21,877 nt of DNA, from NCBI GenBank assembly GCA_019648995.1, contig BLXT01007928.1, positions 333,945 through 355,821 on the forward strand, written 5' to 3'. Position 1 is the first letter of the stretch. Each line of letters begins with the position of its first letter. Below, piece by piece: positions 1-10,955 of this stretch. The position numbers and the translations under genes were made by a program. The stretch comes from Plakobranchus ocellatus (lineage: Eukaryota; Mollusca; Gastropoda; Plakobranchidae). Under the pieces are notes generated by a model that saw only the letters and a program-made list of their open reading frames with translations, was not told where the DNA came from and ran no database searches.

Positions 1-726
1 TTTTTTTTTTGGGGGGGGGGAGAGGGTGTTGTCAAGACCCTTCATACTTGCTGAAAATCCCCCATTTTTCACATCTTGATCCCCCAAAACCCGGTGAACA
101 AGGTAGGCAGGTCTGTAATGTGTCAGCCAGATGAGCTGGAATCAGATGATGAAAATGATATTTATTTCCATCCCCAAGAATTCAAGAATGTTTGTAGTTT
201 TACAAGAACTGTCAAAGTAGACTTCATGATTTGGAGATATCTAGATTAAGACTACAGATCCAGTCAAAGCAAAATAATTTTAGTTTTTTTGTGACAATTT
301 TTAACCAAATGTAATATTTTTCTCAGATTATAGATTTTCTAGATCTGCTTTTTATGGGTGTCTACTGACTGGGAACACTTTCCAAAAATGGAAATTAAAA
401 AACATGGTATTTAAAAAAAATTGTAAAAAATCAACCACTTCACTAAAAGAAATAAAATAAACACATTTGTAAAACTTTGAAATGCAGAAATGTCACAATA
501 AAAATGAAGTCTCTATTACAATTTAGTAAAACACTAGAATTCTTTAAAGACTGTCTTCAAATGGTCTGTCTTGAAGCACTGGTGAACCTTGAAAGGGCCA
601 GATCAGTAAAATGTATGAGAATCTATTTCTAATTTGTTTAATTACAGATCTGGATGATATTGTATTATAAAGATCTTTATTTATGAACCATCATACAATC
701 TTTTTCCCCAACATCTAATTTGATAG
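1..726 (+). other. Intron (3' part) upstream of the Kelch terminal exon
   Basis: No convincing coding stretch is seen here. The segment opens with ten T followed by ten G, then AT-rich DNA containing several CTAGAT/AGATCT words. It ends in a pyrimidine-rich tract and an AG (725-726) directly before a reading frame that matches a Kelch repeat, so it is read as the last intron of that gene. The 5' donor lies outside the window. Confidence 0.6.
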
Positions 727-856
727 CTATGATGGGAAAACACTGCTGGACACCCTGGAGGTTTATGATCCAAAGCAAGGTTCCTGGAAAAACATGAGCA
801 AGAACATGGCCATATCCCGCTGCGATGCTGGTGTGACTGTCATAAGACCAGTCTGA
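727..856 (+). CDS. Kelch-like protein, C-terminal exon (KLHL12-like)
   Basis: This is the last coding exon of a Kelch-repeat protein, probably a BTB-BACK-Kelch substrate adaptor of a Cullin-3 ubiquitin ligase. The first base completes a split codon (phase 2 acceptor, AG at 725-726). The next 42 codons begin YDGKTLLDTLEVYDP, contain the blade tryptophan in GSWKNM, and end RCDAGVTVIRPV before TGA at 854-856. That is the second half of a final Kelch blade: YDG, then a hydrophobic strand, then V-Y-D-P, then W. The RCDAGV C-terminus close to the stop resembles the end of KLHL12 more than KLHL20, KLHL18 or KEAP1, as I recall those families. KLHL12 is known to act on SEC31/COPII and Dishevelled; carrying that role over to this gene is inference. 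BTB and BACK domains and the earlier blades must lie upstream of the window. A 66-codon antisense frame over the same bases is a shadow. Confidence 0.75.
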
Positions 857-1600
857 CACCTGGTCACTTGCTGTCACATGATGTCTTACCTGTCATCGGC
901 TGCTAGTAACCTTCACTGTATTCATAATAATTATGATAAATGAACTATGGTCATGTCATGCCCTTGCCACCCTCGTTTGCCCATAGTAGATAAATTCACT
1001 GGAATTTGCAATGCTTTGCATAAAGTGTAATACTAGACCTCGCTTTCGGCAAAAGCTCTCAAACAGCATTTATGAAAGTCAGAATAGCATGTGAAATCAA
1101 TGTTTGGTTTGTTTGTGATTGGCTTAATTTTCGCTGGGTGGGAAGTGGACTCTAGTCATTTCTAGGGATGATAGTTTGATGTTCTCATTAACATCCTTTG
1201 TAGTTTTCTAGGGGCATGAAGGAATCTAAACTCCTGAAGTTGTGGCTCTTTTTTGCCACAAGATGATTGGCTGGATAAAGCGTCAATGTCACAGCTTTGA
1301 TGAATCAGTTGTGAGTTGATCTTGTGTACAGTATTATTGTTGTTTCTAATTATTTAAAGTCAACAGGATTGCGCTCTTCAAAAGGGGAGGTTTTTGGTAA
1401 GATTCTTCCCCTCCACAGAGCAGTTGCTGCAATCCTGAGACTTATGACTTGGAAGCCAATCTGATTGCCACTAGGCCATCAAATCCTCTCCAAGTATTAA
1501 GATATTGTCCAACAGTCTCACAAAATGAGTTGAGTTCCAGGGCTGCCTGACTGATTTGAGGTCAAATTTGAAAATAAAACTAAAAGAACTTGAAATTATC
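857..1600 (+). other. Probable 3' UTR of the Kelch gene
   Basis: Non-coding sequence follows the TGA. The first AATAAA on this strand after the stop is at 1573-1578. Further AATAAA hexamers occur at 2535-2540 and 2617-2622. The true cleavage site cannot be chosen from sequence alone. A SINE-like fragment (about 1385-1485) lies inside this span, so the UTR may be shorter or may include it. Confidence 0.3.
1385..1485 (-). repeat. tRNA-derived SINE-like remnant
   Basis: On the minus strand the segment reads like a diverged tRNA head. An A-box-like GATGGCCTAGTGGC (complement near 1467-1480) is followed by an anticodon-arm-like stretch. A weak B-box-like AGGATTGCAGC follows near 1428-1438. The spacing of about 40 nt between boxes fits a tRNA-like promoter. 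No poly(A) tail or target duplication was resolved, so this is a fragment call only. Confidence 0.4.
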
Positions 1601-4060
1601 AACGCTTTACGCACAGAAAGTTTTGGACATAGAGGAAAGATCTATTGTGGCCTTCTAGCTACTACCCAAATGAATCAAACCTGGTTACCTTAAGCCAGAA
1701 ATGTTTCTATTTTGGTTATTGAATGAAATATCTGTTGTGCTTTATTTTATTGTTTTGTTTGGTTGTTTTTTTTTTCTTCTCTAAAGCATTCTTTGCTCTG
1801 CATGTTTAAATTTTAAAGATTTTACGAATTGAGGTTTGCATAAAAACAGGGTTATTTACAGAATGGCTGTTAACTGTGTGGTGCAATGTGATTGTATTAT
1901 GCTGATGTATGGACTATTTATATTTTTTTCTTTTGCCTCCTATCAAATGTTTTACAATGCCGCTATCACATGTCTTATGAAACCGAGTGTGGTTGTAATG
2001 ACTGCCAGGAAGGATGAAGCTCTCAGATCTTCTTACATATATACATGTATGTACATATTGGGAAACAGAAAAGGAGCCATCATTAATAAGAATTTTTTTT
2101 TGTTTATGACATTATGTTTTTCATAGCATTCCGTTTAAGTTAAAAATGCTTTTAAAGAGATTATTCAATAATCTGTGAGTATATATTTTTCATTTTAAAG
2201 ATATTATCCAGCAATCTGTAAGTATATGTATATATTTTTTTCCATTTTGTTGGAGTCTGTTACCTAAATCTAGATCCTTTTTTTTTTCCTTTTCTTTAAT
2301 AATCAAAATCTAATCTAAGTCTAGATTTAAATCCTTAGATCTTTAGATGCAGTGAGATAAAAAAAAAAAGATTAAGAAATAGCTTTTTAAAAAGTATCCA
2401 TATCATTAGAGGAAAAATCTTTTTTACCAACTATTTTTGGGATGCCTTGGCATAAACACATTTCTGTAGGCCTGCAGAGATTGGTCATTGCTGCAGAAAG
2501 TGAACCAGAGCGAAATTCACTTAATCCTATTGTAAATAAATAGAGCATTCGGATGTACTGAATTATTCACAGAGCTGCCAATGCCTACGGAAGAACATAT
2601 TTTTCTATAGAACAGCAATAAAAAAATAAGGAAAGACTGGTTGAAAAATAAAGAAACTTGCTGATTTTTATTTTGGCTTTTCAAATTCACTTAAAAAAAA
2701 AATAAAATTGGTTCAAGCTTTACAGGATGCAGATAGCAATCTTTTAGGTGTGAAATAATATGAAATTGGTTTCAGTTTATATTGATACAGATAAATGTCA
2801 TTTGGATGAATGCATAGAAAATGAAGAATGTTCGTAAGTTTTTTATATTTATCTTAATTTTTTTGTCTGAGTGCTTATCCGAGGCCAAAATTAGATCTAT
2901 GTGTACGAACATCATTAGGAAATAGTAGTGGCCCTAACTTTGATTTACCAAAATTTTAAAATCAAACACTATTCAGCTCTTTCGATACAAGTTGGTGTAT
3001 TCCATGCGTCTTTTAGCATGACCTAACTGAATATGATCATGAAAATGTGGGCAGATGAAGTATTGCGCAGTAAATTATGCAAATGAGTATGCAAACTAGA
3101 TCTCAATATTTTGGAGTGTGGGTCAGATCCTCTAGATTTCCCTTTTCTTTCAAAATTAAATCAAGTGATTTTGCTGTGATTTTAGTGCATTTTCTCATGA
3201 TTTTGTAGGTCATGAGGGTCAGCCCAACTAATTTCCCCCCCCCCCCGGGCCAGTGAATGTTTTTTACTGATATGTATAAGTGGTTGATTATTAAGTCATG
3301 CTGAAAAAGGTGCTACAAATCTGGCTTAAATAACAGTAGTTCCATTGTTACCTTGATTTTATTACTTCACTTGACTTATCATCCTTGTTCTTCTACAATA
3401 TTAATTGATCTAAATCACTCTTGCTGCCTTCATCTGCTACTGGTAACTCTACTATCTCTCTCTCTCTCCCAGTGGTGGGTACAATCTTGCTGGCTATACT
3501 ACAAACCTTGAAGCCGGCTGGAAGGCTCAGTTTCTCAATACTAGTTTTAAATACTGGGCATGAATTCTGGGTCTTTTAACATTCTCCTTTATATCTTGGA
3601 GTCTCAGGCACTCAACATTCTGTGTGTAAAATCCCTTTTTTTCTGGATGATCACAGTTCTCCACGTGGTTAATCGGTAATGTCAGTACCCTAATTCACTC
3701 AATAAATAACACTTCCCTTAACAATAAGGGCATTGTAACAGCTTTCCAGTGTTCAGTGACCCCTAGAACTATGCATTTTGTTAAAACCATTATTGCACTA
3801 TAGGCCTTGGCTTCAATCAGTGAAGAAATACGCCTCAGATTAGCTTCTCTCAGTGTCATGGGAAACTCAAAGTGGATGTGTGAAGATAAAGATTACGTCG
3901 TGCCTTGTCTTGGTGTAGTTGGGGCATCCTAGCCAGAATTTGATATGACCAGGGCCAACTACTGATAAACAATCAAAACACTGTCCTAAGATTCAAGCCT
4001 GAAAACACAAATCTGTATATTTTTCAAAGTTCATTTCTAATTTAATGGCGTTGATAGTGT
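1601..4060. other. AT-rich non-coding stretch, no gene recognised
   Basis: An open frame of 96 codons at 1836-2126 (+) has no recognisable domain, runs through poly-T tracts, and is rejected as a gene. Low-complexity items include a pyrimidine run at 2278-2296, purine runs near 2360-2372 and 2692-2704, a run of 12 C at 3235-3246, and a short CT repeat near 3453-3469. CTAGAT/AGATCT words cluster at about 2265-2345. Nothing else here could be assigned. Confidence 0.5.
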
Positions 4061-4068
4061 GATTGTTG

Positions 4069-4200
4069 AATGGTAGATTGTAGATTCACAGTCAGAAGCT
4101 TGTTATTAAAGTTAAGGATTCAAGCCCTGGCTTGCATGCTGCTCCTGACAAGGGCAGTTTGCACTAATTCTCACTTAGTCCAATTATATGCTGAATAGAT
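4069..4200 (+). repeat. tRNA-derived SINE-like remnant with SINE-type body
   Basis: A tRNA-like head (TGGTAGATTG, then an anticodon-arm-like stretch) is followed by a good B-box match, GGATTCAAGCCC, near 4116-4127. The bases after it (GCTCCTGACAAGGGCAGTTTG and on to the TAGTCC region) have the layout of the central body found in many marine-invertebrate SINEs, where a 'CTTGGGCAAGGCACTT'-like core follows the tRNA head. The copy is diverged. It is called a remnant and its exact family is unknown. Confidence 0.45.
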
Positions 4201-5120
4201 ACATGTATATCCACCATCAAGGGTAATATATTATAGCAGAAATTTCCTAATTGGAATAATACGGGAATTAGACAAACCTTGGAATTTACAGGATTTATCC
4301 AGTCTTTAAAAAAATCAATCAATCAAAATTGTTTCTATTATTTTTTTGTATCAACGTCTTGACCATCTTGCCTAATTCAAGCACCATCTTGAGCTTGGCC
4401 TATATGGAAGTGTTTTCTCTTTGTGCAGAGGTCGGCTTTCCTTTAATTTTGAAAAAATATAGTTGAACTGCATCTAAAGGAAAATGGGGGGAAAATATTA
4501 CAACCCCAATGACATTGATTTTGAATTATGAGAATTAATCCATTCATTTAAGAGAATGAGATTGAATTTAAGAAAACCAAAGAGATGGAAAGTTTTAACA
4601 TCTTGAGAGTTTTGATTTATGAAAAATTCTCAAAAAGTGTAAACTTGTAAAGTAGTGTTATACATTAGACTTCACCAAAGTCAAACTTGCTAGACTTCAC
4701 AAACATTATTCTTCTGCATTTCTTGTAAAAAAAACAGTGCAATGGATAAATAGATATGGACTTACCACAACAACCACTTACTGGTAAATATGCTAATCTA
4801 ACATGGTTTCAGTTTTGATTGTATTGTACATCTCAGTTCAGTTGAGCCTGTGTCTGCTATCAGATCAGGTAATTAAGGTGTGGTGCCTCTGCCATAAGCC
4901 TGCATATCACATAACATATCATGGCTTTTGTCTGTCAAGGAAGTGAAACGGCTGGACTAAGCTAGAGTAGAACTTGCTGCCTTAGCTTAACCCTAGGCAG
5001 TCACTGTTACATTCAATGAAAATGTGTTTTTTTATTGTGACCCAATGCAACAATTTCAAAAGTGAAGATCACTTTCTTTTTCACACCACAAAACCCAGCA
5101 AATCAGTAGTAAAGGCCTAC
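4201..5120. other. Non-coding stretch, nothing recognised
   Basis: AT-rich DNA with short homopolymer runs and ACATGTA palindromes. No open frame with domain-like content and no structured RNA was seen on either strand. Confidence 0.4.
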
Positions 5121-5560
5121 ATGTATTTGATTGGCTCTTGATGCTTCTTTAGTTCTCTTAGGCTGTTTCAAATGCTGTTTGGGCATAGAGCATGCTAGTA
5201 TGCTTTCATAATCAGGAATATTTGTCGTTGGGATGAGTTATGGGTTCCACTTGCAGGGATCTTTTTGTCACAAATGGCTTTAAGCTATTTCCTCATGGGC
5301 TAGTTTAACACTGCCTGTGACAAGTTTTTTTTAAGTAGACTAAAAAACAGAAATCACTCCAAAGTGTGGACAAAAGTTTTATCAAGTGATGTATGGATTT
5401 CATTCTAAGATATCTCTTGTACATGTAGATGTATTTGATTGGCTCTTGATGCTTCTTTAGATCGCTTAGGTTGTTTCAAATGCTGCTTGGACAAAGAGCT
5501 AAGTTTTATCAAATGATGTATAAGTTTTATTATAATCTCTTGTACAAGTACATGTATTTG
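5121..5560 (+). repeat. Cluster of interleaved repeat units
   Basis: Two 71-bp copies of a unit starting ATGTATTTGATTGGCTC lie at 5121-5191 and 5429-5499 and are nearly identical, with a few substitutions. A second unit starting AAGTTTTATCAA occurs at 5374-5437 and again, with small deletions, at 5501-5560. Between the first pair lies a 169-bp block (5195-5363) that has another copy at 6799-6967. The order is unit A, block B, unit C, unit A, unit C, so the cluster looks like a partial tandem duplication of a transposon or satellite fragment. No protein or tRNA-like part was recognised. Confidence 0.75.
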
Positions 5561-6798
5561 TAACCATGAAATCGGAGTGGAGTGAGAGTAGTGTGTTTAT
5601 GCTTGCTTTGATTGTCTAGAATGTAAGCACTATCAGTATCACTGCCAGTGCCAGCCAGGGATGTTTAAACACAATTTCACAGGTAAACTTGGTGAGTGTA
5701 AAAATATGTTTGGTTTTGATAATTATGTTGCGCAAGGTTTGCTTCACATTTTTTTTCTCGTCTCCTGTGATATTTCTACTCATTTTCTTAAAATAAAAGT
5801 TGATATTCTTAACAAGTACTGCGGCAAATGTGTTTTTATGATTGATCCAATTGTTATCAACTGTCTACGTCTGCTAAAATGCAAATTCTTCACAGAAAAT
5901 ATCAATGTTTATGTGTTTAGAATGAAAATTGGATGTTGGAGACAAAATAATAACTTTTTTTTTTCACTTTTCATGGTATTTTCACTTTCTGCATAACAGA
6001 AAGGCTATGGCAAGTTTATTCTTTCTTTTTAGATGAAAAAAAAAAAAAAATCTGCTCTTGAGTGTTTTGTTCTGTTTAGATCCATTACCAAAATCACATG
6101 AATTGGAACGTTTGGAAGAAAGTGACTTTAAGCCCCTGAGCTGAAAAAATAATGTGGTGAAGTAAAAATTAGTTGATCATCTCCACTACCAGCTGTAATG
6201 TTTTTTTGTCCAACATCTCAAACAATATTTGCATTTTCAGAATCTGAAAGCTTCATTTCAAAGCTATTTTCCACCTCTCAAACCTCCATGTCCAATGGCT
6301 GCTGCAGACAATAACAGAGGACAATTTCCTTCATAAAGTGAAAATTATGAAGTAGATGTCAATACACTGTACATTACATGAGTTACAGCATCAACTGAAA
6401 AGCTGGTAGTGGCCAACAGTGAATAAACTAAAGTTAATAAATGCTCCTTCCATTTTACAAATTTTAGTTCGTTCTGGGACCAGGTGAATACGTCTGTCAG
6501 TGTCACAGTACTTTCGCAATATCCACCATGCAAAACCTAGGAGGTTCACTGCAGTTGCAGTTTATGAACATCGATGGGATGAAATGTTTTCAAATGTGAT
6601 TTGCAACTGATTGTTTGGGGACCAATTTTGAGACAAATTTATTATACTACATGTATAACCCTCATCACATCTAGTTTGATTGTTAAATGTTAAACCCTGG
6701 GTTTTTTTTTCTCCTCACGTTATTTCTTTACACAAAGTTTCCTCAAATTTTGATGCTAAAATTTTTCCTAGCATCTTTCTTGCACTGACTCTCTATCT
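5561..6798. other. Non-coding stretch with a possible tiny exon
   Basis: A 111-codon open frame at 5661-5996 (+) is mostly low-complexity and is not accepted as a gene. A 63-nt stretch at 5620-5682 has splice-like borders and a Cys-rich translation; it is treated as a finding, not a gene. An A-run occurs near 6037-6050. A 62-codon minus-strand frame (6345-6533) shows no domain. Confidence 0.4.
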
Positions 6799-6967
6799 CT
6801 AGTATGCTTTCATGATCAGGAACATTTGTCGTTGGGATGAGTTATGGGTTCCACTTGCAGGGATCTTTTTGTCACAAATGGCTTTAAGCTATTTCTTCAT
6901 AGGGCTAGTTTAACACTGCCTGTGACAAGTTCTTTTAAGTAGACTAAAGAACAGAAATCACTTCAAA
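6799..6967 (+). repeat. Second copy of the 169-bp dispersed repeat
   Basis: This matches 5195-5363 over its full length in the same orientation, starting CTAGTATGCTTTCAT and running through GTTGGGATGAGTTATGGGTT and CTGTGACAAGTT to AGAAATCACT. There are only scattered substitutions and short indels, and both copies span 169 bases. The flanks do not match, so it was inserted or copied as a unit. The family is unknown, and I saw no terminal inverted repeats. Confidence 0.8.
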
Positions 6968-9857
6968 TCTTGCCCCAAAAATTTAAACCCAGAACAATGT
7001 AAGAGCAGAAAGGTATCTCTTTGTAAGTCTACAAATTCACAAACATCAACGGTCTATCTTTAGCAATCTCACAATCTCACATCCTCCCTTCTATACCCAT
7101 CGCCCACAGGTTCCAGAGTAGTTATGCAATGCATAGGTAATAACCACAAATCATTGTAGAATCTACGTCTTATGTAATCGAGGTTAGCCAAAAATATTGA
7201 CCAATCAAATACCCTATTAATCACTTCCTTAAACATAAACTTACCAGAACTTTCTGGCTTATGTGATCACCAGGTAACAATCCTATAACTTCCTGTACAC
7301 AATATTCCCACACCTTTGAGTCTTTGGAGAACCTTCAAGAAGTCTCAAGATCTAAAAAAGGTAAACAAAGCAGAAACACTAATACTATCTCTGTTAAACT
7401 AAAATTGGTCTAACCAGCCTAATAATACAACACAAGGTCGCATCATAAGATCAGCCGTCCACCAAGTCTACATCTAGGCTCGACTCACGACAACCAATTT
7501 GATCACACTTTGATATATCTTGTACTGGTACTTTCCATTCTTATTTATTGTGCAGAAACAAAAGCCTGACTCATATTTTAAGTGCAGTTTTTTAATAATA
7601 GACATGTATTCAGAAGGCTGGCCGGAAGATTTATTGGAACATACAATTACAACTTAAAAATGTATATCAAAGGATAGGTCTAGGACTAATATCAAGAAAT
7701 TTGGATGATTTTTAATGAATTTTATGCCATATTTGATATTTCATAGAAACATGATTTCAAAGTTTGTTTTGTACTTTTCAAAAATGCTCTTTAAACATCC
7801 AATTTTTTAAAATCATCGATATCTTGGCCAAACATCAAAAACCTTCTGGCGTCAGTGTTGTTACTGCAAAGCTCACATTACGGACTGCAATTTCTGGTTT
7901 TATCAATGGTTTTGAATATTCAAAGCAACTTGTAGGGACTCGTCTCTAATTGTACAGTTCAATTAGTTGTTGTAATTTCTAAACTTGTTATAGGGGCCTG
8001 GCAATGGAAAAAGGTCAGTGTTCCACTGTCAATGTCAACTTTAAAATATGGTCTCATTTTAAAAGTTTTGAATAACAGCATTTTTATCGGGAGCTCCTGA
8101 ACTGGCCAAATAAAAACATAGGCCTATATGTGTTTATATGTAATATTATAATAAATTATACACATGCACTCACAAACATGTGAGTGTGTTTGGTGTGATA
8201 ATCATATTTATAATTTAGTTCCTACTAACTATGCATTTGAATTTTTAATTCAACTGTCGTAGTTGCATATTTTCAAAATTTTTTACACAGTAGGTACACC
8301 TTTTGTCCCAAGATTAGTCCTCCTAATAGGGGTGATCTTGCATTTAACACTTTAAAAAAAAAAAGAGTTCTATCCCCTTTTTTTGTTATTTTGAAGCACA
8401 TTTTTCAAAAAGGTGAATATCTCATTGCTTGGCTCAGAATCACTATCTAATGCAATATCCAGTTTTGCAAATCTCACTTAGAGACTTTGCAAGCTGTTTT
8501 GTTGGTTTAATTAACTGAATCGCACCGTACTGAGGCCATGTTGTCATATCAAAGCCTGATTGGGGCAAATTGACCAGATGTCAGAATATAGGCCTGGGTT
8601 TCATAAATACGGCGGTCACAAACTTTACAACAGTAGCTTTAACAGCAACAATGATGAAGTCGAACATGAACAACAACAATGACAACGACGTTAACATTAC
8701 CATACAATAAGTAATCCAGTAATCAAGGCATCATCCTCTTCGTCTGGATGCACACTTTGCCACCTTCCAGAAAATAAACCACTGTCACCATCTGAGTCTA
8801 CAGCTATTTCTGCCATAAATGTGTCAAACAAAGATCTGTTGGCTGGCCATTTTTATACATGTATAAGTTTATTACCGGTGCTGTATTTTTCCTACCGCTA
8901 GACCAGAAAAAAGGTCACTATAGAAAAACTAGCATCGCTACAATGTCCATTAGTGGGATTTGGTGCATGATAAGTTAGAAAAAACTAAGAACCTCTAAGT
9001 TTCATAGCTTTAAATTACAGGCAGAGAATTTGAAATGGCAAAACTTTTTCCTTTTTTTGTTTATTTTAATATTGTGGCTTTATCAGTCACTCAGAAAAAG
9101 TCAACAAAGGACATTAGAAAGAAAGAGATTGAGTGAAAGCAAAGTTATTGATTGTAAACTTTTCCCCCAAATTTTTTTTTCTCCTGTTGTCTGCAATCTT
9201 GTTTTTCAAAATTAAACTACAATGCTGACATACTTTTGTTAACATAAATTTACATAACATTCACAAAAAAAAGCATGTAAATAATGTTGCAATTTGGGCA
9301 AATGCATTTATCAAGTTTACAACAACAACAACAAAAATTTTTTATCTTTTTCTTGACAATTTTTTCGGCATTTTTTAAGTTTGTGAAATTGCAAAAATGT
9401 GCGGGGGCGGTGATTTTCCCTCTCAACAAAGCATACACAAAAAAAAATGTAAATTTGTATTATACTGAGTAATGTGCATAGCGTACATTTTTCGCTACAC
9501 CTGAGTGAATTCCTATCTGTGATGTGTGAGATGCATCAGTGGTTAGCGATAAAGGTGCATACTATTAGTATTACCAACCCAGCATATTGTGCAAAAAAGA
9601 TGCAAATCGTTTAATATGGATGAGAATGTTTATATTAATGAGATTGAAGTGCATGAGTGAGTTCCTGACAAAAGTGACAGTTGGCAGATAGAGTGCCACA
9701 ATCATGTTGGTTGCTTGTTTGCATTTGCAGTATTCATGCAAATGTGGACGTGTAATATTTTTTATTCTACAGTTAAAATCTATGCTACATATATTTTCTT
9801 CTTAACTCACTCAGGTCAGGTTTGGTTTTTATGTATAGACCAGGCCAAGGTGCCAAT
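6968..9857. other. Non-coding stretch, no gene recognised
   Basis: Short open frames near 7764-7949, 9030-9215, 9284-9472 and 9715-9915 are low-complexity or carry no domain. AT-rich stretches and A/T homopolymers are frequent. A 51-codon minus-strand frame (8697-8852) has unusually protein-like composition and is described as a finding. The phrase GGCCTGGGTTTCATAAA near 8593 resembles an interspersed repeat common in marine invertebrates, but this is too short to call. Confidence 0.4.
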
Positions 9858-9940
9858 GGCAGGGCTCGAAAGTGCTGCGGAAGGCTCCCTGCAGATCTCA
9901 GGGTGGACTAGCTAGCCACTGTGCCACCAATGCCCCTCAT
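9858..9940 (-). repeat. tRNA-derived SINE head
   Basis: Read on the minus strand, GGGGCATTGGTGGCACAGTG leads into GCTAGC, an A-box-like element (complement about 9911-9928). About 40 bases later comes TTTCGAGCCCTGCC, a B-box-like element (complement 9858-9873). This is the usual layout of a tRNA-derived SINE head in metazoans. A short plus-strand frame across the region is a shadow. The tail and any target-site duplication were not resolved. Confidence 0.5.
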
Positions 9941-10810
9941 AAGCTCACTCAGATCTGACCAAAAATATTGAAAGTAAGGATTGCTTTCTTTACATAACAT
10001 AAGCAGTGGGTGAAATGAAGAACCTTAGTTTTCAATACATGTAAATCTGACCTGTATTGAACATTTATATAAGCAATAATCAGCAAAATCGTAAGGCCTA
10101 TAAGCACAAATTTGGTACCTTATACATGTATTCAAAAAGTGAGGGAACTAGGATGAACAAGATGAAATAGAAGCATAAAAAAATCATCCAATTACATTTA
10201 TACAGGACCTGTGAAACTACCCAAAATTAGTTACATGCTTCTTTACACCCTACAAACAAAACGACTGCTTTAAAATATGGGCAGTAACCAGAACAAATGT
10301 ACATAACTCGATTAGATCATTTGTAAGATCTTTGGTCAAACTTTGACCTCACTTTTACCCAATCACAGAGTCAGTATAACTTTATAAATTTTATTTTTAT
10401 TAATAACTGGCAAGGACAACAAAAGCAAACTACATTGTGTACCTCACAATGATAGCTGCTAAGTATATACATGTATAATATAATATGTATATATATATAT
10501 ATAAACTCAGGATCTCTTGGTTCCCCTAAGCTCAGTGTGAGCATAAGACCACATGTGGGCCTATACCCTGGGCCTTCCCTAGTTATTTTAAATGTGAATT
10601 TGACTGGTTATCTCAAGTCCTCTCCTTCCCCCACAACAAGTAAAGTATGTGCATAAGTTTAATATGTGATAGTTTTAGAAACCACTGTGCCTAAAGTAAA
10701 CCTATTGAGTATTTACACGCACAAAGTTGAATATGCAATGTTTTTTGCATAGTATTTGGTATAAATAAATTTAGGCTTATGCAGGTATTAATTTTCAAGT
10801 GGGAGACCAT
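9941..10810. other. Non-coding stretch with a TA microsatellite
   Basis: No gene is supported. A TA dinucleotide run sits at about 10488-10503, beside a TACATGTA palindrome. The 61-codon frame at 10471-10656 has no domain and begins inside the microsatellite. Confidence 0.4.
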
Positions 10811-10942
10811 TAAAAAAAAAAAAGAGTAAGGAGGAGAGGAAAAAAAAAAGAGAGAGATAGAGAAAAATGCAAAAGAGCAGAGGGAGTGAGGGAAAGAGAG
10901 AATAGAGAGCAAGAAAAGAAAAAAAAGGAGAAAGAGAGCAAG
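10811..10942 (+). repeat. Purine-rich (A/G) tract
   Basis: About 130 bases are almost entirely A and G (AAAAAGAGTAAGGAGGAGAGG and similar), with few pyrimidines. Its complement produces the Ser/Phe-rich 73-codon minus-strand frame, which is therefore an artefact. Such homopurine tracts can form triplex DNA, but no function is claimed. Confidence 0.8.
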
Positions 10943-10955
10943 TACAATTTCGTAT

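Noticed and set aside
677..877. 66-codon minus-strand frame over the Kelch exon
   Set aside because: It is the antisense of a well-matched Kelch blade and has no domain of its own.
1836..2126. 96-codon plus-strand frame
   Set aside because: Low-complexity, Phe/Tyr/Met-rich, crosses poly-T, no domain and no splice context.
5661..5996. 111-codon plus-strand frame as a gene
   Set aside because: Its later part is AT-rich, Phe/Asn-rich noise; only the first few codons look protein-like, and those are covered as a possible micro-exon.
9530..9600. tRNA-like A box (CATCAGTGGTTAGCGATAAAG)
   Set aside because: No B box at a proper distance on the same strand, so neither a tRNA gene nor a SINE head can be supported.
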